From Actinomycetes bacterium (GTDB lineage: Bacteria > Actinomycetota > Acidimicrobiia > Acidimicrobiales > Palsa-688), in assembly GCA_021798075.1 (NCBI GenBank), contig JAJZYO010000008.1:1-14951 (forward strand): a stretch of 14,951 nt of DNA, in the 5' to 3' direction. The notes below the pieces were generated by a model. That model was not told the DNA's origin. It did not search any database and saw only the letters and a list, made by a program, of their open reading frames with translations. The translations under genes and the position numbers were made by a program. Shown one piece after another: positions 1 to 6,984 of the stretch (position 1 is its first letter; each line of letters starts with the position of its first letter).

Positions 1-1092
1 CAGTTCGTGGCTTTTTTCGTCGTCCTGCAAGCCGACCGAGCCGGGCGTCGGCCTGTGCTGCTGTGGTCCGTCCTGGGCTACACGCTGTTCACGAGCCTGA
101 CAGCCGCGTCCTGGGACCTGTGGTCCTTCATCGCGTTCCAGTTCGCGGCTCAGGTCTTCATCGGCGCGGAGTTCGGCGTAGCCGTCACGCTCCTAGCCGA
201 AGAAGTACCCCCGGCCGCGCGCGGCCGCGCTTTGTCGGCACTGCTGTTGTTCAGCCCCGCGGGTGCTGTCGTGGCCGGCGCCCTTGTAGCCGCAGGCCTG
301 CTGCACAACCCGCTTGGCTGGAGAGCGTTCTTCCTGATCGCTGCCATACCGCTGCTGGTCGTTGCCGTAGGCCGGCGAAGGCTGCGCGAGAGCAGAGCTT
401 TTGTGCCACCCGCGCTCGGCCCACGCCCCGCCAGTGGCCTCGGAAGGGCGAGACGGCCACAACTTCCTGATGTTTGGCGAGCACCACAGCGCGCCAGGCT
501 GGTCGCTGTCGGCATGATCGCCTTCCTCCAAGGCCTCCCGGCGGCGGCGGCAGCGGGCTGGTGGGCTTATTATGCCGAGCACCAGGGGCACTTGCAGCCA
601 TCGACCGCCGGCACGTTCTTCGCAATCGCTGCCGCTCTCAGCATCCTTGGCTACCTCGCTTGCGGCAGGCTGATGGACCGACTTGGGCGACGACCGGTCG
701 CCATCGTTTACGTGCTCGGAGCCGTGGTGTGCGGCGTCGCGGCCTTCCACGCAAAGTACGGGCCCCTCATGCTCGCGACCTTGGTAGGTACCGCCTTCTT
801 TGGCGTTGGGATCGCTCCGGCCCTGTCCGCTTTCGCCGCAGAACTGTTCCCGACTGCGGCCAGGGCCCAAGCCTCGGCGTGGATAAGGAACGGGTTTGGC
901 AACCTGGGCTCGATCGCCGGCCCCGCGCTGGCCGGGGTCCTTGGCGCCGCCAGGGGCCCTGTGGGCAACATCGGCGACGCGGTGAGCCTACTTGCCCTCG
1001 TGGCTCTCCCCATCGCCTTCATCGTCTGGCGTTGGATCCCCGAGACCCGAGGCGCCGCTCTCGGCGGCTTGGACAGCGCAGTCGGAGGCTGA
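1..1092 (+). CDS. MFS transporter, sugar-porter type (5' partial)
   Basis: This is a secondary transporter of the major facilitator superfamily, probably a proton-coupled symporter for a sugar or organic acid in the cytoplasmic membrane. The frame is open to the left edge. The first residues (QFVAFFVVLQ) look like the end of TM2, so roughly the first 50-60 residues are missing and the GTG at position 7 is not a real start. The loop 2-3 motif DRAGRRPV is at fragment residues 12-19, and its second-half counterpart DRLGRRPV is at 226-233. The sequence AELFPTAARA follows in the second half. The PETRG signature that closes the sugar-porter fold is at 347-351. Hydrophobic segments fit TM3-TM12 around a central loop rich in Pro and Arg. 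The substrate cannot be read from the sequence. The family call is firm. Confidence 0.88.
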   Translation, partial: QFVAFFVVLQADRAGRRPVLLWSVLGYTLFTSLTAASWDLWSFIAFQFAAQVFIGAEFGVAVTLLAEEVPPAARGRALSALLLFSPAGAVVAGALVAAGLLHNPLGWRAFFLIAAIPLLVVAVGRRRLRESRAFVPPALGPRPASGLGRARRPQLPDVWRAPQRARLVAVGMIAFLQGLPAAAAAGWWAYYAEHQGHLQPSTAGTFFAIAAALSILGYLACGRLMDRLGRRPVAIVYVLGAVVCGVAAFHAKYGPLMLATLVGTAFFGVGIAPALSAFAAELFPTAARAQASAWIRNGFGNLGSIAGPALAGVLGAARGPVGNIGDAVSLLALVALPIAFIVWRWIPETRGAALGGLDSAVGG

Positions 1093-1420
1093 CGTCGCCC
1101 TCGACTTCAAAGCACCACTGCTCGCCAGCACCGCTCCGGCACAGGCGCAGCCCCCTCTTGGCGACAGCGCCCCGGGGCCAGGTGACCGTGTCCGCGCTCG
1201 ACGGGTGAACAGGCCCGGAAGGCTGCGGCCTACCATGTCCCCTCGCTGCGGGTAGTCTTCCTCCATGGGCCCAGGGCTAGGTGGCCGCGTCGCCGCCGGA
1301 GGTCGCGCCCCATGGTGGGTCGGCGTGCTAGGCGTTACAGACGGGCTACCGGACGCCTCGAGGGCCGGCTCCTCGACCTTGACCAGCCACCTGCGGGCAA
1401 CCAGTCCTTCGTAGCAAGGC
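1093..1420. other. Intergenic region, no gene seen
   Basis: This 328-base stretch lies between the MFS stop and the GTG start of the ATPase. Open frames here lack recognisable protein features and are continuations of out-of-frame readings of the flanking genes. A TTGACC element at 1379-1384 resembles a -35 box, but no convincing -10 box follows at the right distance. I see no terminator with a T-run. The stretch begins after a stop and an in-frame TAG at 1412 closes the ATPase frame on its left side. Confidence 0.6.
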
Positions 1421-4400
1421 GTGGCGGTTCCGCTGTTCCAGGGCTGGATCGCCTCCGCCGCCGGCTCGGTGGCCAACCCCTTCGTCGAACTGCTCGACCG
1501 GCTGGTCCCGAGTGGCCGCCACCACCGCCGGGCGTCGGTAGTAAACGACCGGGCTCACATCGAGGTGCGAGGCGTGCACCGCCCCGGCTCCGAGGCGCTC
1601 GCCAGACGGGTCGAGGCTGCCCTGGAAAAGGTCGGGTCAGTCGACTGGGCCCAGGTCAACTCCATTACCGGGCGGGTGGTGGTGGCCTTCGACCCCGACT
1701 CCACCGAGCTCGACGACCTGGTCAGCGTGGTCGAGTCGGTCGAGGAAGCTCACGGCGTAGCGGGCGAGGACTTCCCCCTCGGCCGGCCCGAGGCTCCCGG
1801 GGACCCCGAGCCTCTCCGGCGCAACCTGACGGCCCTGTCCGCCGACGCGGCCGGTTGCGCCATCGGCTTGATGGCCCGCACACTGCGGTTGCCAGCTCTC
1901 CCCGGCGAGGTGGCCGCAGCGGTCAGCTTCTTGGACTCCCAGCCCCGCGTGCGCCGCGCCCTCGAGGGCCGGCTCGGCCACGCTCCGGTCGACCTGGCCC
2001 TGGCCTTGGCCAGCGCCGCCACCCAGGCCTTGACCCAAGGGCCGCTCGGCCTGGTGGTGGACGGCTGCCACCGGGCCGGCCTCATCGGGGAGATCCGCGC
2101 CTGCCAGAGAGCCTGGGAACGCAGAGAGCCAACGCTGCAGGGCAAGCCGCACGCCGTCCCTCTCCGCCCGGCGCCCGTGGAGCCCAGGGCTACAGCCCTG
2201 CCCAACGGCCCGATCGAGCGGTACACCGACCGAGCGTCGCTCGGAGCTCTAGGGGTGTTCGGGGTGGCCCTGGCTGCCACCCGCGATCCCCGCCGGGCTA
2301 CTAACGCCCTGCTAGCCGGTCTACCCAAGGCGGCCCGGTTGGGCCGGGAGGCCTTCGCCGCCCAGCTGGCGCGTACCCTCGCCGACCGGGACATCGTGGT
2401 CTGGGACCGAAGGGCGCTCCGCCGCCTGGACAGGGTGAGCACCGTCGTGCTCGACGCCCCGGTGCTGTTGACCGGTCGCTACCTGCTCGGCCAGATGGTG
2501 GTGCTACCCGATGCGGGTGCCGGGACGTCCGGGCGAGCCCGGACCGTGCCTGGCCCGGCAGCGCTGTCGAAAAGGGCCCGGGCCATGTTTGACCCCAGCC
2601 ACCCAACCGCCACCCGGCGGAGGTCGGGCTGGGCTTTGGGCCCCCTGCGGGAGCTCGGCGTGGAGGTGAGCCGCAGTACCCTAAACCAAGCGCGCCCGCT
2701 CGCTTCGGGACGCCAACCCGTGCTCGGCCTCGCGTACCAAGGCCGCCTGCGTGCCATCTTCGGGACCGAGCCCGAGGTCCATCCCATGGCTGCCCCGCTG
2801 CTGGCCGAAGCGCGCGCGGCCGGCTTGGACGTGGTGTTAGCTGGGACGGCCCCTGATCTCGGGGCTTGCGCTACGGTCCCGGGCGGTCGTCGCACCGCGG
2901 CCTCGGTGCGGGCATTGCAAGCCGAGGGCCGAGGGGTGGTGCTCGTGTCGGGCAGCTCCCATGCCGGCCTCAGGACCGCCGACATCGGCATAGGCGTGGC
3001 CGGGGGGGACGAACGGGGACCGTGGGGGGCAGACGTTTTCTGCCGGCGGGGCCTCGAGGACGCTTGCTTGGTCGTGCGGGCTGCGGCCACGGCCCGCCAG
3101 GTGAGCACGACGAGCGCGCTCATAGCCCTGGCCGGCTCGGCGGTCGGGGGGACCTGGGCAATGCTGGGGCCGGCTTCTAGTGCAACAGGGCGGGCCCTCC
3201 TGCCCGTCAACGCGGCCGCCTTGGCCGCTCAGGCCACCGGGTCGTGGATCGGCGTGGCGGCCACCCGCCGACCGCCTCCCCTGCCCGCCGACCAGACTCC
3301 CTGGCACGCGATGGACGCCGATGAGGTGTTGTCAGCGCTCGGCACGAGCGCCACGTCCGGGCTGGCCAGTGGGGAAGCCCACCGCAGACCCACTGCTGAG
3401 GCACCGGTGGCCGGGGCGAGCTTCCCCCGGGCCCTGTTAGAAGAGCTGGCCAACCCGCTCACCCCCATGCTCGGTGTCGGGGCCGGCCTGTCAGCTGCTA
3501 TCGGCTCCCTCGCGGACGCGGGCCTTGTGGGCTCGGTCCTCGCCGTCAATGCCCTGCTCGGCGCCGGCCAGCGGGTGCGGGCCGAGGGGGCCTTGGGCCG
3601 CCTCACCCGCCTCGCTGCACCGGTCGTCGTGGCACTGCGGGACGGGCTGGCTGCTGAGCTGCCAGCTGGGGAGCTGGTAACGGGCGACGTGGTCCTCTTA
3701 GGCCCCGGCCAGGTCGTCCCGGCCGACTGCCGGGTGGTAGAGGCCAGCTCGTGTGAAGTGGACGAGTCCAGCCTCACCGGGGAGTCAATGCCTGTAAAAA
3801 AGAGCGCCTTGCCCGTACCCGGGGCCCCTGTGGCCGAAAGGGCCTGCATGCTCTACGAAGGGACGACCGTAGTGGCTGGCACCGCCCGAGCCGTCGTCGT
3901 GGCCGTGGGCGCCCAGACCGAAGCGGGCCGCAGCCTGGCCGGCACCGAGAAGGCTCCCCCTAGCGGGGTAGAAGCCCGTCTGGCGCGCATAACATCGCTT
4001 AGCGTCCCGGTCACGGTGGCGAGCGGGGCGGTGGTCGCGGCAATGTCGTTGGCCAAGGGCTGCTCCAACCAGGAGGCAGTCAGCTCGGGGGTGAGCCTGG
4101 CGGTAGCGGCCGTGCCCGAAGGCCTTCCCCTCCTCGCCACCACGGCCCAGCTCGCGGCGGCCAGGCGCCTGTCGCAGCGCGGAGTGCTGGTCCGCAACCC
4201 TCGTGCCATCGAGGCGCTCGGGCGTGTGGACGTGCTCTGCTTCGACAAGACCGGCACTTTGACTGAAGGCCGCATCGCCTTGCGCCGGGTGTCTGACGGG
4301 CATACCGACGAAGCACTCGAGGCGCTCGGACCCGCTCACCGGGCCGTGCTGGCCGCCGCCTTGCGGGCGAGCCCGGGCGGGCCCAGCACGGCTAGCCTCA

Positions 4401-5905
4401 CCGGCCTGGCCCATCCGACCGACCGGGCGGTCGTCGAAGGCGCGGCCTTGGCAGGGGTCCGAGCGACGGAAGGCCTCGGCCGCTGGCAGCCGATCGACGA
4501 GGTAGCCTTCGAGCCCGCCCGCGGGTTCCACGCCACGATCGGCGACGGGCCGGAGGGACGTTTGGTGTCGGTCAAGGGAGCTCCCGAGGTCGTCCTCGGC
4601 CGCTGCCGGCGGTGGCGTTCCCCAGAGGGCACCGTTGAGCTTGACAGCCGGCCCAGGCGTTTGCTCCAGCGCGAAATAAAACGGCTCGCCGGCCAGGGCC
4701 TGCGAGTGCTAGCCGTGGCCGAGCGCACGGTCCCGGAAACTGCAGGCATAGACGACGGGGGCGTGGCCGACTTGGACTTGGTCGGCTTCATAGCTCTGGC
4801 CGACTCCGTCCGGCCCACCGCGGCGGCCGCGATATCGAGCCTCCGCCAGGCCGGCATCGGTGTTGTCATGATCACCGGCGACCACCCTGCCACCGCCGAG
4901 GCCATCGCTTCGGAGCTCGGGATGCTGAACGGCACGCCCGTGGTGACAGGCACCGAGATCGACGCCATGGACGAGGACGAGCTGGCCCGGGCCGTCGAAG
5001 TGACCACGGTGTTCGCCCGAGCTACTCCGGCTCACAAGGTGCGGGTCGTCGCCGCCTTGCAGCGCGCCGGGCGAGTGGTGGCGGTGACCGGTGACGGGGC
5101 CAACGACGCTCCCGCGATCCGCCTAGCCCACGCCGGCATCGCAGTGGGGCGCCGCTGTACCGCAGCAGCGCGCGAGGCCGCCGACGTGGTTGTCACCGAT
5201 GACGCCATCGAGACCATCATCGACGCCATCATCGAAGGCCGGGCCATGTGGGTCTCGGTCCGCGACGCCCTGTCCATCCTGCTCGGGGGCAACCTAGGGG
5301 AGGTCAGTTTTATCGTCGGGGCCAGCGCCGTCTCGGCCGGGTCGCCTCTCGGCGCCCGCCAACTGCTCTTGGTCAACATGCTCACCGACATGCTGCCGGC
5401 GACGGCGATCGCTATGCGCCCGCCCCCCAGCACGACGCCCGATGCTTTGGCCCATGAAGGGCCGGAGGCATCGCTCGGCGCCGCCCTGGTGCGCTCGATC
5501 GCCCTCCGGGCTTTCACGACTTCTGCCGGCGCCGGGGCAGCGTGGCTGGCCGGTCGGGCCACCGGGCGGGCCAGGAGGGCCTCCACCATGGCGCTGGTGG
5601 CGCTGGTGGGGACGCAACTGGGCCAAACGGTGGCGACGGGTGGGCGTAGCCCCCTCGTGGTCGCTTCGTCCCTGGCTTCGGCGGGAATGCTCGCCGCAGT
5701 CGTCCAGACACCGGGCTTGAGCCGTTTTTTCGGCTGCACCCCGCTGGGCCCCCTGGCCTGGGCTATATCCGTTGGCGCTGCCGGTGGGGCAACTGCGCTG
5801 TCGGTCGTGGCCCCTTCAGCTACGGCTTGGGCTGCCCGCTCGGTCAACAACCTTTGCCCCAGCCGGCACCAGCCAGGCCGCTACGACCAGCACTTCCAGC
5901 AGTAG
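1421..5905 (+). CDS. Long CtpI-like cation-translocating P-type ATPase
   Basis: An ATP-driven cation pump of the cytoplasmic membrane, 1494 residues against about 900 for an ordinary P2-type ATPase. The length and N-terminal layout resemble mycobacterial CtpI. The C-terminal half is complete: actuator TGES (786-789), PEGLP membrane motif (899-903), phosphorylation motif DKTGTLT with Asp942, nucleotide-binding KGAPE (1052-1056), TGDHPAT (from 1152) and the hinge TGDGANDAP (1223-1231). PEGLP points to a P2-like (calcium/magnesium-type) pump rather than a CPx heavy-metal pump. Residues about 42-113 resemble an HMA fold but have no CxxC. Residues about 299-640 look like a degenerate second ATPase core (see findings). 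An in-frame TAG at 1412 makes GTG 1421 the earliest start; its ribosome site is poor, so a slightly later start is possible. The ion transported is unknown. Confidence 0.93.
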   Translation: MAVPLFQGWIASAAGSVANPFVELLDRLVPSGRHHRRASVVNDRAHIEVRGVHRPGSEALARRVEAALEKVGSVDWAQVNSITGRVVVAFDPDSTELDDLVSVVESVEEAHGVAGEDFPLGRPEAPGDPEPLRRNLTALSADAAGCAIGLMARTLRLPALPGEVAAAVSFLDSQPRVRRALEGRLGHAPVDLALALASAATQALTQGPLGLVVDGCHRAGLIGEIRACQRAWERREPTLQGKPHAVPLRPAPVEPRATALPNGPIERYTDRASLGALGVFGVALAATRDPRRATNALLAGLPKAARLGREAFAAQLARTLADRDIVVWDRRALRRLDRVSTVVLDAPVLLTGRYLLGQMVVLPDAGAGTSGRARTVPGPAALSKRARAMFDPSHPTATRRRSGWALGPLRELGVEVSRSTLNQARPLASGRQPVLGLAYQGRLRAIFGTEPEVHPMAAPLLAEARAAGLDVVLAGTAPDLGACATVPGGRRTAASVRALQAEGRGVVLVSGSSHAGLRTADIGIGVAGGDERGPWGADVFCRRGLEDACLVVRAAATARQVSTTSALIALAGSAVGGTWAMLGPASSATGRALLPVNAAALAAQATGSWIGVAATRRPPPLPADQTPWHAMDADEVLSALGTSATSGLASGEAHRRPTAEAPVAGASFPRALLEELANPLTPMLGVGAGLSAAIGSLADAGLVGSVLAVNALLGAGQRVRAEGALGRLTRLAAPVVVALRDGLAAELPAGELVTGDVVLLGPGQVVPADCRVVEASSCEVDESSLTGESMPVKKSALPVPGAPVAERACMLYEGTTVVAGTARAVVVAVGAQTEAGRSLAGTEKAPPSGVEARLARITSLSVPVTVASGAVVAAMSLAKGCSNQEAVSSGVSLAVAAVPEGLPLLATTAQLAAARRLSQRGVLVRNPRAIEALGRVDVLCFDKTGTLTEGRIALRRVSDGHTDEALEALGPAHRAVLAAALRASPGGPSTASLTGLAHPTDRAVVEGAALAGVRATEGLGRWQPIDEVAFEPARGFHATIGDGPEGRLVSVKGAPEVVLGRCRRWRSPEGTVELDSRPRRLLQREIKRLAGQGLRVLAVAERTVPETAGIDDGGVADLDLVGFIALADSVRPTAAAAISSLRQAGIGVVMITGDHPATAEAIASELGMLNGTPVVTGTEIDAMDEDELARAVEVTTVFARATPAHKVRVVAALQRAGRVVAVTGDGANDAPAIRLAHAGIAVGRRCTAAAREAADVVVTDDAIETIIDAIIEGRAMWVSVRDALSILLGGNLGEVSFIVGASAVSAGSPLGARQLLLVNMLTDMLPATAIAMRPPPSTTPDALAHEGPEASLGAALVRSIALRAFTTSAGAGAAWLAGRATGRARRASTMALVALVGTQLGQTVATGGRSPLVVASSLASAGMLAAVVQTPGLSRFFGCTPLGPLAWAISVGAAGGATALSVVAPSATAWAARSVNNLCPSRHQPGRYDQHFQQ

Positions 5906-6015
5906 CCGCTCGAACAGCTCCTCCGACCCATCCCCCGGGAGCAACGGGTGTTCGCGACCTGGTCGAGCCGCCAGCCGTCGTCCTCGATGAGACGGGTCAC
6001 CTCCCTGACCTTCAT
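5881..6015 (-). pseudogene. hicA toxin remnant (5' end only)
   Basis: Reading leftward from the ATG at 6015, the frame starts MKVREVTRLIEDDGWRL. This matches the conserved first helix and the DGW turn of HicA mRNA-interferase toxins. After about 20 residues the similarity stops: the GSH segment with the catalytic histidine and the C-terminal half are absent, and the frame ends at 5881, overlapping the ATPase 3' end by 25 bases. No HicB antitoxin is visible beside it. HicA proteins are usually about 60-80 residues, so this 44-codon frame is best read as a broken copy. The match is short, which limits certainty. Confidence 0.5.
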
Positions 6016-6216
6016 CACCCGAGGCTGCCAGAAGGGCGGCTGCGGGATCCGAACAAGGTGCCTACCTGTCTGTAAATGCAGGCGGCGGGCGGAAGGACGA
6101 GAAGGCAAAGGCGACTGGATGCCGGGTGTCCGAGGACTCCCGGCTCGTTGGCAACCGTACTGGCGCTCTGAGGCGGGCCCAGAGCACGACGCCAAGGACG
6201 TTGGTCACGCTAACTA
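5906..6216. other. Intergenic scar between ATPase and sulfur cassette
   Basis: Apart from the hicA remnant at its left side, I recognise no gene in this stretch. Small open frames on both strands have arginine-, glycine- and proline-rich translations of no known type. A tRNA T-loop-like string lies at 6044-6054 on the minus strand, but its flanks do not pair as a T-arm. The stretch looks like decayed sequence separating two unrelated transcription units. Confidence 0.5.
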
Positions 6217-6240
6217 GAGCAGTTGGGCCCTAACTGGCTC
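6217..6240. promoter_or_regulatory. Imperfect dyad upstream of the regulator (candidate operator)
   Basis: The core is CAGTT (6220-6224), 7 bases, then AACTG (6232-6236), centred on GGGCCC. Outer bases GAGC (6217-6220) and GCTC (6237-6240) extend the pairing with one bulged base. TAACT also occurs at 6211-6215 and 6231-6235, 20 bases apart. The dyad sits just upstream of a possible -10 box at 6255-6260, over the expected -35 region, where a repressor or activator would bind. Its role is inferred from position and symmetry only. Confidence 0.4.
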
Positions 6241-6254
6241 AGCGTCTGTGCTCG

Positions 6255-6260
6255 TACCAT
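6255..6260 (+). promoter_or_regulatory. Possible -10 box (TACCAT) for a leaderless transcript
   Basis: TACCAT matches the TAnnnT pattern and ends 7 bases before the ATG at 6268. That is where transcription would begin if the message were leaderless, a common arrangement in actinobacteria. No Shine-Dalgarno sequence precedes the ATG, which fits. No good -35 hexamer is seen at 17-18 bases; the upstream dyad occupies that place. Confidence 0.3.
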
Positions 6261-6267
6261 TTTTCAC

Positions 6268-6984
6268 ATGCAGAAACTGCAAGATCCCTTGCAGGACATG
6301 CAAAGAGGTCAGACTGCGCAGGGAACGCACGAGCCCGAGCAGTTCCTGCGGGCGGAGGATGTCAGCCGGATCCTCGGCGTCGACCGTTCCACCGTGTACC
6401 GGATGGCCGAACGTGGACGGCTACCGGCCATGAAGGTCGGGCACCAGTGGCGGTTCCCGGCCGAGCAGATCGCATGGCTGCTCGGCGCCCCGGACGTCAG
6501 CCCACAGAGCGCGGCCAGCCGCAAGGCGCTCGAAGTGGCCGCCCGGGCCGCCCTGCCGTACCTGGAGCTCGGGGCCGACCTGCTCAACGTGATGGTCGTC
6601 GTCACCGACATGGGTGGCCGGCCGGTCATAGATATCGTCAACCCCTGCCCGTGGCTCCGCCAGCACCTCGACGACCCTGCCCTTTTGGCAGAGTGCCTGG
6701 CCGATTGGGAGCAGCTAGCCGAGGACCCCGACTTTGCGCTGCGCTTCCAGACGGGACCGCTCGGCTTCGACTGCGCCCGCACCTTCGTGCGGGTCGGCCC
6801 GCAGCTCGTCGGCATGCTCGTGGCTGGAGGCATCGCCGCGTCCGATGACGATCCCCGAGAGCTGTACCGCCTGGATGACAAGGGGCGGGCCAGGATGCTG
6901 GTGACGCTGCCCAAGCTGGCCGCGAATGTCTCCTTGCTCGCCGCCCAAACCATGTCCGACCTCGACGTAAGGAGGGCCTTGTGA
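6268..6984 (+). CDS. Regulator: excisionase-type HTH plus PocR-like sensor domain
   Basis: A probable transcription factor for the sulfur genes that follow (238 residues). Residues about 25-72 form a compact winged HTH of the excisionase/MerR-like type: LRAEDVSRILGVDRSTVYRM, then a wing with KVGHQWRF. Residues about 85-215 resemble a PocR-type ligand-binding domain: a predicted helix, a strand ending VVVTDMGGRPV, NPCPWLR, then FDCARTFVRVGPQLVGMLVAGG. Cysteines 127, 143 and 169 lie in places where PocR domains often carry cysteines. The frame could begin at TTG 6223, ATG 6268 or ATG 6298; ATG 6268 is chosen because a -10-like box lies 7 bases upstream and the earlier codons look unlike protein. 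The stop overlaps the next start as GTGA (6981-6984), so the two genes are translationally coupled. The effector is unknown; reduced sulfur is a guess from context. Confidence 0.8.
   Translation: MQKLQDPLQDMQRGQTAQGTHEPEQFLRAEDVSRILGVDRSTVYRMAERGRLPAMKVGHQWRFPAEQIAWLLGAPDVSPQSAASRKALEVAARAALPYLELGADLLNVMVVVTDMGGRPVIDIVNPCPWLRQHLDDPALLAECLADWEQLAEDPDFALRFQTGPLGFDCARTFVRVGPQLVGMLVAGGIAASDDDPRELYRLDDKGRARMLVTLPKLAANVSLLAAQTMSDLDVRRAL
6269..6302. repeat. Symmetric TGCA-box dyad over the regulator start
   Basis: Four TGCA boxes begin at 6269, 6278, 6290 and 6299 (spacings 9, 12, 9), symmetric about 6285/6286. The inner part is a perfect dyad: CTGCAAG (6277-6283), ATCC, CTTGCAG (6288-6294). TGCAG-AAA-CTGCA (6269-6281) and TTGCA-GGACA-TGCAA (6289-6303) are further overlapping inverted repeats. 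In RNA the inner dyad would form a 7-bp hairpin within the first codons. It could be an operator for autoregulation or an mRNA structure controlling initiation. Confidence 0.6.
6969..6975 (+). promoter_or_regulatory. Ribosome binding site of the SQR-like gene
   Basis: AAGGAGG ends 5 bases before the GTG at 6981. It lies inside the 3' end of the regulator gene and fixes GTG 6981 as the start, giving the 4-base overlap with the regulator stop. Confidence 0.8.

Noticed and set aside
6044..6054. A tRNA T-loop-like string (minus strand GTTCGGATCCC), considered as a tRNA end or attachment site.
   Set aside because: The bases on both sides do not form a T-arm, no acceptor or anticodon arm could be built, and no matching direct repeat was noticed.
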